The notes under the pieces were generated by a model that was not told the origin of the DNA, did not search any database, and was given only the letters and a program-made list of their open reading frames with translations. 64,000 nt of DNA from Poronia punctata (lineage: Eukaryota; Ascomycota; Sordariomycetes; Xylariales; Xylariaceae). The translations under genes were made by a program, and so were the position numbers. The stretch lies in assembly GCA_022579005.1 (NCBI GenBank), contig MU401542.1, positions 86,437 through 150,436 on the forward strand, in the 5' to 3' direction. Below, piece after piece: positions 11,748 to 22,010 of the stretch. Every line of letters starts with the position of its first letter. The stretch's first letter is position 1.

Positions 11748-14031
11748 ATGGGACGCAGGGCCGCTCCTCAGCCGCTGGCTCTGGCTGGAGAGGACCACTC
11801 GCCTACCGGTAACGAAGTCCACGGCGACAACAACCACAGGGCGCCGCCCCCTTCCTCTACTGGCGCTGCTACTCTCAGTTCCCCCGAATCCACCGCCCCC
11901 GATACCAGGGACAAACCCAGTCCGCATCCATTATTCGCTGCCGACAATAATCTCCAAGTCATATCACCAGCAAGTTCGACTATATCGCCTAAATCTCCTC
12001 GTTCCCCCTTTAGCAAATTCAATCCGACCAGACGGCCCCAGACCCAACAAGGTGAACCCCGGCCACCACCTGTTGAAACACAGCAACCACCGCTGCCGCG
12101 TGCAGCTGACGACTCGCATATTGTCCGACAGCAGAATTACTATTCCGCTCAAAACTCAAAGAGGTTACCTGTTGCGCCTCATATAAAGCAGTCTGCGACA
12201 TCGCCCGCTCTACCGCAGGCCTACGGCCCTCCTGATGAGAAGCATACGAGGAATGGTAGTCGTTTCTTCAATTTCGGGAAGAGTTCAAAGTCTGGGAACC
12301 AGTTTCATCATAGCCATTCGGCAAACAACGGCGAGGCCTTGTCCCGGGGGACTGATCAATCAATAATGACAGAAAGGGTTCCTAGCAAGGCCTCCAAGTA
12401 TTCTGGTACGCCATCTTGGAGAACCAGCATCTCTCAAATATCTCAGTGTTCAACGTGGCTCTTCTCGAGGTACTAATCTGTTGACGCCAGATCGATCATC
12501 CCCGGACCTGCCCACCCAGAAAGCCGGGCATTCGTTGCCAACTACGAAGTCGGACGTCTCTTTGCCATCAACGACCGAGTACGACCCCACGACATCGAGA
12601 AAGACCAAGCCTAAGCCCTTTACATTGTTGGGGCGGAATAGGTCCCTGAAGGAGCAGGATGATCAAAGCCCAGCCCAAACTGTAACAATCCAGACGACAG
12701 AGCCCGAGGGACCGACCGCTTTTGAAGGGCCACCGCCTTTGAAGACGGCCCCAATTAATCCAGAAGCACATGACAGGTCTTTCAGACAAATGATGAATTC
12801 CACAACGCGGAATCATTCCGCCGATAGGGCACTCCGTGAAACATCGCAGAACAAAGAATTCAGAAGCGATAAAGAAAACAGGAGTCACCCTTCCTCCGTC
12901 AAGGACGGCGGGGGTTCTACGTTCTTTGGTGGCCTCAAGAATTCAGGCACTCGAGCAGCCGATATGATCAGTAAAGGCTTGTTTGGAAAGGGTGGTCGCA
13001 GCGCCAGCACTTCCGCGAGGGAACCCACGGTGGACGACGAGCACTACGTGCTAAAGGTAATTAATCTGCCGCTGATCGAACAGACGCGGAAGACAAGGAT
13101 ATCAAAGCGATTGGAAGAATCGAGAGATAAGACAGAATTTTGGATGCCGGCGTTCCCCTGGCGAGCCATCGACTATCTCAACTTTAACGGAACCGAAGTG
13201 GAAGGCCTCTATCGAGTGCCGGGAAGTGGTCCTCAGATCAAGAAATGGCAAAGGAAATTTGACGAAGGTATGTTTGTCTACGTAATAATGTGATTTCTCC
13301 ATCAAGGTTCTGACCTGGGTCAAGAGTACGATGTCGATCTTTTTGCCCAACGCGATCTCTACGATATCAACATCGTCGGCTCTATGCTTAAGGCCTGGCT
13401 GCGTGAGCTCCCCGATGAACTCTTCCCAAAAGAGGCACAGGAGCGAATTTCCCGGCATTGCGCCGGCGCAGAAAAGGTCCCCCAGATGCTGGTTGACGAG
13501 CTTTCTAATCTTCCGCCGTACAAGTACTATCTACTTTTCGCCATCACGTGCCATCTCAGCCTGCTACTGGCCCACTCCGACAAGAACAAGATGGATTTCC
13601 GAAATCTCTGCATTTGTTTCCAACCTTGCATGAAGATCGATGCATTCTGCTTCAAGTTCCTGGTCTGCGACTGGCGACTATGCTGGCAAGGCTGCAAGAA
13701 CGAGGCCAAGTACATCGAGGAAGAATATAGGCTCTTTCAGCAACCATTGCCCCGGGGACTTGGCGGGGACCGGCGAGGCGCTATTGATGACGACGTCAAA
13801 GAGGACCGTTTGGTTGTCTCTCCTGACAGCGGCAAGAACTCGTCGTACGAAGTACAGAATGGCAAATTGAGGAAGAAGCCCCTTGCCACGACTCAATCGA
13901 ACGGGAATCTTGCTGTCGACTATTCCTCGGCAAATCTGGCGGCTCCTAATAACCGGGACGCCCAAGGACACAGAAACCGGGAGTTGCGACCATTGTCCCC
14001 TATTAAGCCACTGTCTCCGATGGACTTCTGA
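11748..14031 (+). CDS. RhoGAP-domain protein (Sac7-like Rho GTPase-activating protein), with a frame break near 12.4 kb
   Basis: The coding part runs 11748-13267 and 13307-14031, separated by a 39-base intron (GTATGT...CAAG). The reading is about 747 residues if one base is removed near 12447, where the first frame ends in TAA at 12476 and the next frame continues as QRGSSRGTNLLTPDRSS. The N-terminal half is proline/serine-rich and probably disordered. The C-terminal half carries a RhoGAP domain: arginine-finger motif EGLYRVPGSG (R near residue 488), LKAWLRELPDELFP, and LPPYKYYLL followed by the long helix with NKMDFRNLCICFQP. Such proteins accelerate GTP hydrolysis on Rho-type GTPases and control polarity and the cell-wall integrity route. 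The closest family is fungal Sac7/Rga-type, by overall arrangement. The frame break may be an indel error, a true mutation, or an unrecognised intron; a GT-AG intron that restores phase there would be only about 22 bases. Confidence 0.88.
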
Positions 14032-15160
14032 AGATAAACGCTGCGAAACACAATCACTCATAGACGAGTCTCGGGACTGGCTGAAAATCTAACGACGCCC
14101 ATTGGGTACTATGGGAGCCGTCTGGTTTCGTCGCCACCAGTGTCAACAATATGGCCCCTATAGGTAATCGTCACTTTCTGCGATTCTCGCTCGGAAATGC
14201 CAAGCGTATAACGTTTTGGTGCACTAGAACCTCTAATGGCGCCAGGCGATGGGTCCAAGGTGTGTCTGGAACCACCCGCTCGAAATTTCTTGAGGACGTC
14301 TTTGGACGCTAAAAGTGTCTTCCTGTCTGATTCTACCCCTTTTCCTGAGAGCGGAGATTTTCCTATGCTTTTGGTATACCCTCTGTTGGTGGCATTGTCG
14401 ACTGTATTTGTTGGGATAAGCGAGTATATTGTGACTTTAAGCGGCGTAGAGAAAGGGTATACATTTGAGGATATCCGGCTGCGAATGCAGGCTAACCGTG
14501 TTGGTCTTTTCAATTATGGGAACAAAGTTGAATTGTGACCAGAGCTAATGGACTCTCCTGCTTCTTGCCAATAAGTGCCCCTGGCTCAGGTACAATTCCA
14601 CAGCTCTGTCTGAGGGTAAGAAGACGGAGATGGGGGTTGCAGGTGGTGGGGCAGGCTGTACGAGCCGAGCCGCGCTGGAAGGGAAGGACAGATGCTTCGA
14701 TCTGCGGCTTAACTGTATGGCTCGCGGAAGCTGTTGGGGTTTAGTAGGGTAGTAGGGGATATAGGGAAAGCTCAAAAGAGCTATGGCCGGCTTCCAAATT
14801 TGTTGGGCGGTCGGACTGTATCATATAACGAGTACGAGTACTATAATGATTGTCGGGATGAATGCATACGAGTAAAATATTGTCCAGATGCCGCTTTTGA
14901 ACGCCATCGGCACAAGTACTGACCACAAGATCCTATATGTACACCACCTAACAACCTTTAACGCCGCATTGATTTCCATAATATTTCCGCAAGACCCTTT
15001 CTGTTCATAAACTCGGTAGGTTTGGTGGGTATCATCAACTGTGCCATCAAGGGCAAAGGAGAAAAGCAATGGCAACCTCCCCACCGTGCGCCGTAGACGG
15101 CTAACGTGCTCTTGTATCGACTGAACTGATTGGTTATCATCAAGTCCGGGGACGACCCTC
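14032..15160. other. Intergenic region between RhoGAP and RRS1 (convergent 3' ends)
   Basis: 1.1 kb. One minus-strand open frame (14109-14513, about 134 codons) looks compositionally coding but starts at TTG and matches no family I know; it is listed separately. The rest shows nothing. Confidence 0.5.
14109..14513 (-). CDS. Unrecognised open frame, possible small gene or exon
   Basis: About 134 codons without an ATG at the 5' end, basic and serine/threonine-rich, with stretches such as SPGAIRGSSAPKRYTLGIS that look like a genuine disordered protein tail. It lies tail-to-tail with the RhoGAP gene, and no upstream exon with an ATG could be placed with confidence. It may be the last exon of an unannotated gene, a remnant, or chance. 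Function unknown. Confidence 0.22.
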   Translation of the reverse strand: MKRPTRLACIRSRISSNVYPFSTPLKVTIYSLIPTNTVDNATNRGYTKSIGKSPLSGKGVESDRKTLLASKDVLKKFRAGGSRHTLDPSPGAIRGSSAPKRYTLGISERESQKVTITYRGHIVDTGGDETRRLP

Positions 15161-15687
15161 TCACTTTCTCCTCCCGCCCTTGCCTTTCTTTTTGGAGTCC
15201 TTTTCCTCTTGCTCCTTCTTCTCGTCCACTTCGACCAACCAGTCCTGCTGTACCATGCCCTTCTCCTTGCGATCGATGCGGCCGTCCTTGTTGTAGCCCC
15301 ACGTCTTCTCCCATTGACCGGTCTCCTCGTTGTACTTCTGTCCGCGCATGCGGTTCTGCTCGCGCGTCTTGGGCTTGATGCCGCGCTTGGCGGCGAATTG
15401 CTCCCATTTCGTCGGCGCCTTGGGTTCTGGCATAGGTTTCTCGCGCGGTAAAGGCGTAGTAGACGGCGGGAGGGAGAGTAGCACGCCTTGTTGTGTGGAG
15501 GAGATTGGACATGTTGTTAAGAGTTGGTCTGCGGGGGGGGGGGGGGGGGGAAGCAAAAAATTTTTAGTAAAAAAATGAAAAGGTATTTATTATACCATTT
15601 TAATTTACATATTAATTNNNNNNNNNNCGCCTCCCGCGGCCCCCCCGGCGCGCCCGCCCCCCCCCCCCCCCCCCCCCCCCCGCCCCG

Positions 15688-15736
<49 letters not shown>

Positions 15737-16007
15737 GCAAAAAATTGTTAGTCAATCTATGACTAGGTATTTATTCTTCCATGTTCATTTCCATCTTACT
15801 TATTAGAGCCTGTGCGCCATCTCGTGCGGTTGCTATCAGTTGTGCCTCGAGCGGATCGACGCCCATGGACGTGGACTCGGCGGGTGTCGATGTGTTTATG
15901 GGGTTGGGGTCGTTGGCTAATAAGAGGCCTAAGTCGAAGGTATATGGCGTCGGCCGCTCGACCGCGACGTCGAGCTTTGCTTTCGTCTTTCCTGCGGAGG
16001 TAGACAT
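15161..16007 (-). CDS. RRS1: Ribosome biogenesis regulatory protein RRS1, intron interrupted by an assembly gap
   Basis: Two exons, 15800-16007 and 15161-15528, give 191 residues. RRS1 works in the nucleolus with Rpf2 to bring the 5S RNP into pre-60S ribosomes. Seen: N-terminal signature PTPYTFDLGLLLANDPNP, then ARDGAQALI, joined across the intron as N-QLLTTCPIS, and LPREKPMPEPKAPTKWEQFAAKRGI with KTREQNRM further on; the tail is very lysine-rich, as in nucleolar proteins. The donor is GTAAGA and the acceptor CGCAG, and the phases match. The intron as shown (15529-15799) holds an 18-base G run, 10 Ns, long C runs and two versions of the same 48-base stretch, so its true length is unknown. The coding exons appear intact. 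The gene lies divergent from the mS29 gene. Confidence 0.92.
15533..15734. other. Assembly gap with G/C homopolymers and duplicated flank
   Basis: G run 15533-15550, 10 Ns at 15618-15627, C runs about 15658-15734. The stretch after the first G run (15551-15598) and the one after the C run (15735-15782) are the same sequence, starting AAGCAAAAAATT, with the first copy much more error-laden. This is an assembly artefact around a difficult homopolymer inside the RRS1 intron. Confidence 0.93.
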
Positions 16008-16510
16008 TGCGATTCGATCGTGGATATCTGTAGCCGGCGAGTTCGCTATTTTATATAGATCCTTGAATTTTATTGTTCTCGAGCACTTCTTGGTTTATTC
16101 GAGTTGCGTACTGCCAGTTATTATTCCAATTGCGAATAGATGGGTATAAGGTGGGATGAGATATGCACGAGAAAAAGATGGGTTGAAGCTGGCGGTTATG
16201 ATTTTTTGGCGGGACGTATGTAATCGATAAGATGCCAACAAGGGACGGTGGTACCGACATTCAAGCTCTAGCCTAGGTATCCCCTGAGCAATTGCTGCTC
16301 GGAGCACTAATTTCTCCGCTAGCAATCCATCAATCTGTGGATCCACCCGTGTGAATTACGGCGCGTGGTCTAACCCGGGAAATTTTACTGGGCCGTCGCC
16401 GTAACTTCTTATCTGGTGAAGCCGTGAAGCCGAAGGGACAAAGTAGGGTGAAACTCCTCAAGCATCCTAGCCGCCCCGTAATACAAAATCTAAACTTCTT
16501 GAGGGGGGCA

Positions 16511-18047
16511 ATGGCAAGCATGAATTGCTGGAGGTGCCTTGCTAGGCCCTCGCAGCGCCTGCTGCTTGCGCCTGTTTCCATCTCCGTTTCCGCCTCTATG
16601 ACCGCCTCCATAACCGCTCCGTCGCTGTCGACATCCGCCGCCTTCTCGACGACGTCGGCGAACCAAGTCTACGCCAAAAAAAACGCGCAGACACCAAGCA
16701 AAAAGGGTGACCCGATGTCGAGGCACATACGTACTGGCAAGAAGATGGCACTCTCCAAGAAGAAGAAGAAATATGCCAGGGTCAGGAAACCGGCGCCTGG
16801 CGAGCGCAAGGCTTTCCGCAAGCGAATTCAACTCAGCAACGATAATGCCCTCGAGGTTCGTGGGCTCGAACCCATAGCATCCGAGATAGTCGTGGATCCC
16901 GAGTCGGTCGGAAAGATGGTTGGCATTCCTGGCGAACTGGTCGACCAGTTGAGGGGTTGCGAGGCCTTCAAGCCCAGCCAGAACTGGAGCTTGTTCCGGG
17001 CACCGCACATGCTCATTCGAAGCGAGACGGTGGAGCTGGGTAAGCGGATGGCGGATGCTGTCGAGAAGAAGGAGACGTTGAGGATGGTTGTTACTGGAGA
17101 TAGAGGTTCGGGAAAAAGCATATTGGGCCTGCAAGCCTTAGCCACGGGCTTCTTGAACCAGTGGGTCGTGATTAATGTACCCGAGGGTGAGTGACATCCT
17201 GGATACCCGATCGACCAATATTGTGGTCGATATTTCGGCGGAGACTAACTTGACTTGCTACTTAGGCCAAGACTTGACCAATGCACACACCGAATACACC
17301 CAGATACCTCACTCGAACAAGTTCTCCCAGCCAGTCTACACCGTGAAGCTCATGCAGGCCATACACAAGACAAACCAGGAAGTTCTATCCAAGCATAGAG
17401 TCCAGCTGGACCATCTCCACCTGCCCATCTCCGTAGGGAGAAACATGTCGCTCGCCAACATGCTCATTGCGACCAAGGAACCCGATTTCGCCTGGCCGGT
17501 ATTCCAGTCCTTCTGGAAAGAGCTCCTGCTCCCCGGCCGCCCACCCATCGTCTTCTCCCTCGACGGCCTGGCACACATCATGCGCATGAGCGAGTATCGG
17601 TCGCCGGCCTACGAGCTAATCCACAGCCACGATCTCGGTATCGTGAGCATGTTCGCCGACGCCCTAGGCGGGAAGACGACCTTTGCCAACGGCGCCGTGA
17701 TCCTCGGCGTGACGAGCAGGGGAAATGCCCCGCGGATCCCCTCCATGGACAAGGCGCTCGAGCAGGCGGTGGCGGCCAAGAAGGGCGAGCCCATACCCCC
17801 CCGCGATGGCCTTTTCCGCAAGTACGACGAGCGCGTGTTCGACTCCCTCCGTGGTGTCGATGTCATGGACGTCCAGGGCCTGTCGAGATCCGAAGCCCGC
17901 TCCCTTCTCGAATACTGGGCTGCTAGCGGCGTCTTACGCCAGAGAGTCGACGAGAAGACCGTCACGGAGAAGTGGACCATGTCCGGCAAGGGCGTCGTTG
18001 GTGAGATGGAGCGCGTCGCGCTCTATGATATTCGCTCTGCGGCATAG
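16511..18047 (+). CDS. Mitochondrial small ribosomal subunit protein mS29 (DAP3/Rsm23 family)
   Basis: Two exons, 16511-17186 and 17266-18047, 485 residues; the codon split across the intron restores PEG-QDLTNAHTEY. mS29 is the P-loop GTPase-like protein in the head of the mitoribosomal small subunit. Seen: an N-terminal stretch rich in Arg, Ser and Ala fit for mitochondrial import, a lysine-rich segment, Walker A GDRGSGKS near residue 197, then conserved PVFQSFWKELLLPGRPPIVFSLDGLAHIM with the Walker B-like VFSLDG, and the C-terminal winged-helix-like end with LLEYWAASGVL. Start: an in-frame ATG exists 29 codons upstream (16424), but the start at 16511 places the targeting sequence at the N-terminus and is preferred. 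The intron has GTGAGT and CTTAG ends. A run of 18 G follows 33 bases after the stop. Confidence 0.93.
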
Positions 18048-18079
18048 AAGCGTTTTTATGAGCCTTTAAATGTCTAAAA

Positions 18080-18097
18080 GGGGGGGGGGGGGGGGGG
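18080..18097. repeat. Poly-G tract (18 G) in the 3' flank of the mS29 gene
   Basis: Uninterrupted G run directly downstream of the mS29 stop codon. The exact length is unreliable in most sequencing chemistries. Confidence 0.85.
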
Positions 18098-18644
18098 TTG
18101 AAGGGTCGTACCATCGACTTCTAGACGTGTGTTGGGACATTGGGGAGAGATAAATCTACAGAGAGTTTACGTGGGCTGGCTAGGCTGTATTATTGGACGT
18201 ATAACTAACTAACTGTACATTGTATAAATACCAAATCGTATCATGTAGCCGCGAATCTGATTTACATTTTGCCCTGTATTACTACTTGTTATCGGGTTAC
18301 TGTGGTTACTTGTGACGTGGGCAAGCAACCCACCTAGACTACATTACCTGTACATAGACTTTCGCAACCGGACCATCTATCTATTCTTAGGCTAGTCCCT
18401 TAATTACGTGTTCGACCGCCTGAAAACATTAGATCAAGGACACAACAGAGAAGGAGGATGTTGAAAAGTGTGTGTATATATCAAGGTATCCATATTAATC
18501 CGGAACGCCAGAAGCCTAAAGTCGACACGAACAGCAAGTCTGAGGATCAATCACACAAGGCATTTTTTTAAAGTGTTTCCTTCCGTTCAATTTTCTTTGT
18601 CCGTCCTCGTTCGGTACATGATGCAAGTGATTGATTAGGTAAGG
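18098..18644. other. Intergenic region between mS29 and MCM7 (convergent)
   Basis: About 550 bases of 3' flank for both neighbours, AT-rich in parts. Nothing further recognised. Confidence 0.6.
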
Positions 18645-21356
18645 CTACTCGCTGTCCTCTTGCTCCCCTGCGTCATCATTCGCCGTGATGAAGACTAGTC
18701 TGCTGCCGTTGCCTGCTGTTTGCCAGACCTATTTATTGAAAATATGGTTAGTCTGGGAGATATGAAAAAGGGGGCGATTTGTAAAAAAAAAAACTTACGT
18801 CTAATTCGGTATATTCTTCTAGGGCACTTAGCCACTGATCCTCGGTGAACCCCTTGGCCAAGACACGTTCGCGCACCTTGCGCATGCTGAGCTCGACCGT
18901 GCCCTCCTCCTCTTCGTCCTCGTCCTCGCCCGGCCGACACGCGCCACTGTCGGCAAGCGCCTTGACGAGGTTGTAGATCCTACTCGAGGCGTTGAGGGTC
19001 CGTCGGAACCCCATGCCCTCGTGAGCCGCTAGACTTTCCTTGGAAGAATCGACTAGGCGGAGGGCCTCATCCACATCGTCTTGCGAGACAACACTGGCAA
19101 ACCGTAGACGAGCTAGCGCCTGGGCGAGACGGACGACACCTAGTAGCGTACGCGTGGTAGTGTGACTGAACTGTTTGTTCTTCTTTTCGGCGCGGCGTTG
19201 GGATTCGCGCAGCTTGACGTATGTCTTGGTTAGGTACTCGGTCACCGACTCGGGAACTGTCGGGCGATATGTACGTGCTTGGGCGACGTAGGCGCGCACT
19301 TCGTGAGGCGTGAAAACCACACTGGCAGACGCGGCGGAATCGCCGTTTGCGTTGGTTGCGTACATGTCAGGATGCTTGTTGTGCATGTGAACGTAGGCTA
19401 CGTGCTTCGCAAGCTGGGCATCACTGTCGCGGCTTGGTGTATCGAGCAGGAGGAATAGGATATCGAAACGAGAGAGGAGAGCAGCAGGCAGATTTATGTT
19501 TTCCACCGGTGAGATGCGCGGGTTGTAACGGCCGTAGATGGGATTGGCAGCCGCCAGAATGGAGGTCCTGGCGTTCAATGTTGTAGAGATGCCTGCTTTA
19601 GATATGGAGATGGTCTGTTGTTCCATCACTTCGTGGATAGCCGTCCGATCATTATCGTCCATCTTGTCGAACTCGTCGATGCAGCAGATACCATTGTCAG
19701 CTAGGACCAAAGCACCGCCCTCCAATACCATCTCGTCCGTTACCGGATCACGCATGACAGCTGCCGTGAGACCGACACCGCTGGAGCCACGGCCGGAGGT
19801 GTAGACACCGCGAGGGGCGACCTTGGAGATATACTTTAATAGCTGAGATTTAGCCACACCGGGGTCTCCCATCAGGCAGATATTGATATCTCCGCGGATA
19901 CGCATTCCGTCACCCATATTCTTGGTGACACCTCCGACGAGGAGCAGAAGCAGGGCTTTCTTCACGTCCAGATGTCCGAAGATTTCAGGGGCAATCGACT
20001 TGGCCAGCATTTCATAGACTGCACCGGACTGGCTAAAGGTACTGATGCGTCGTAATAGCTTGTCATCGATGATCATCTCATCATACGCCTTCTTGTGCTG
20101 CACGATATAGTGTGCTTCTAGGTAAGTGTCCGTCAATAGACCTGCTCGCATCGCCTTGAACCCCGTGTATGGCGTGGGCAGAAAAATGCCAGAGATATCG
20201 ACGACGTCGCCGGGGTTGATTCGTCGCACGGCGCTGCCATAGCACATCACCGTTAGTGTACGAGGAATCTGACCGATAGGAACCTGCTCTGCCATTTCTT
20301 GAATCTTGACCTCCTGAAAAGGTGAGAACTTGGACGCGCGCGAGGACTGGAAAAGCTGGCCCTTGGATTGGTTCTCCTTGCATTCGGACGACGGGCAGTT
20401 CGTAAGAGGTGCATATTGTTTATCGCTCACAGGCTGGAAGATCTCGCATCCACAGCGATCGCAGGTGTATGCGCCAACTTGGACCATAGGCTTGACGTCC
20501 GATACTCGGGTCGCAATACCCCGAACCGTGATGAGATGTCCAAGATGGTCGCCTCTCACTTGCCTCACGGCGAGAGCCTTTACTGGCTTGTCCGCAGTTG
20601 ATGCCCTCGGCTTGAAAACGAGGGTATATCGGCGTGTGAGTTGTGCGGGGAATACGTTTTCGGCCAGTTCGGGGTCGTTGCTGTTAGCAGCGGCCTCGAT
20701 AAGGTCGCGGTTACGAGCCTGTCTTCGCTCCATAATGACATCCAGGACATCATCTTTGAATCTGAGGCTTTCAGTTAGAACTTTGTTGGGTAGAGGGTTG
20801 GATTCATTCGTACGTAACGCCCGAGGTAGGGGCCGGCAGTTTATTGTCGATGGCTCGGGATACGACGTCGACATAATGTTTCGTATTGTTTTCGATAGAC
20901 TCTACCAGTTTGAGGCTGTCGTTTGTATCGTTTTCGTACTTTTGATCGGTTAGTGGAAGAAATGCGTGGCGCGAATATTAAAACTTGCAGTAACGAGATC
21001 ATCCAGTTCAATCAGAACCTCATCGATTGCTCTATCTGCCAGCTTTTGAAGCATATCGGCATATTTGTGCTTCGGCAGCCTGGAGGAGGCCTTGTCTCGC
21101 CGCCGTTGTTCATGCGCTTCATCATCCTCGTCCATGAAATCATATTCATCACTTATATCATCATCATCAATGTTGATTTGGCCGATAGCATGCGTCAAGT
21201 TCTGTTCGGGCGACGTCTTGAAGTTTACTAGGAAATCCTCAAAGGCACCTGACAAAGTATATCGAGTTAGCGGGGGTTCGTAGTAGCTTTCGGCCAAGTT
21301 GTCGCACCTTGTTGTTCCTCATAATTGACGATATTCCGGTATTGAAGGAGCGCCAT
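18645..21356 (-). CDS. MCM7: DNA replication licensing factor MCM7
   Basis: Five exons: 21308-21356, 20989-21248, 20814-20938, 18799-20761, 18645-18728; 826 residues. MCM7 is one of six subunits of the MCM2-7 replicative helicase loaded at origins in G1. Seen: acidic N-terminal stretch [15 protein letters not shown], zinc-binding CDRCGC with later C-x4-C (about residues 238-262), Walker [15 protein letters not shown] (about 442), the MCM box with IDEFDKM and its arginine finger in SRFDILF, and a C-terminal winged helix ending in [15 protein letters not shown]. The start [23 protein letters not shown] is obtained only by using the first small exon. The intron at 20939-20988 appears to be GC-AG (GCAAGT...AAAAG); a weaker GT donor (GTTACT) 6 bases upstream is the alternative. 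The gene is divergent from PEX1 across 654 bases, which may act as a shared promoter. Confidence 0.97.
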
Positions 21357-22010
21357 GACTGCTTGCGTTATCTATTACGTTCTTTAAATGTTCGCATATG
21401 CGTCAGGTGTAGGAGAGAATATGACAATTGCCTTGATCGTGTCAGGACAATGAGCGTGGGCTGGAATAATCCACAGCAATTTGGTGGTGAGTTGTCGCTG
21501 CGAGTTGAACTTGAGGATTGGGGCTGGAGAAGAAACGCCTTACCCCAATGTGTACGAGTAAAGGAGCGCGTCTCCACGCGACTTTTCGCGTTCGTTTCTC
21601 CAGCCACATCTATTAAGTGTTAATTGGGTTTAGCGTAGATGAATGCTCGTAAGTACCGGCCCCAGTCTACGATATGCCAACACTCTTAGACAGGTTAGTC
21701 AGGTTCAATGCTTACCTACATACTCTATTCAATATATGAAGCTTATTGAGTGGGACTAGCAGTTGCATTAAACGCAGCACCATTGATCGACCAACAGCTA
21801 GGTAATGCCTCGGCTCCCGGCTTGGGGACTTCAGCTCTAGTGGACAACCGGACCGCGCAGCGAAGCAATTGTTACGAGTACAGATGGCTTCATGAGATAT
21901 CAGGCGTCCGCATACTTGTACATATACACATTCGTTTTAGCCTTTCGTGTTCCGTCTTCATATTTACAGCCAATGCTACCATCTTAGACTCTACACACTA
22001 GCCGAACGTC
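21357..22010. promoter_or_regulatory. Bidirectional intergenic region MCM7/PEX1
   Basis: 654 bases between two divergent start codons, so the promoters of both genes must lie here. No TATA box of convincing form was found. ACGAGTA motifs are present near 21556 and 21877. No ACGCGT (MCB) element of the cell-cycle type was clearly seen. Confidence 0.6.

Noticed and set aside
12404..12446. 41-base GT-AG interval (GTACGC...CTCAG) as an intron of the RhoGAP gene
   Set aside because: Its removal puts the reading into the frame that ends at TGA, so it does not resolve the break.
16424..16510. In-frame upstream ATG for the mS29 gene
   Set aside because: It would place 29 extra residues ahead of the mitochondrial presequence; the ATG at 16511 fits the family and import signal better.
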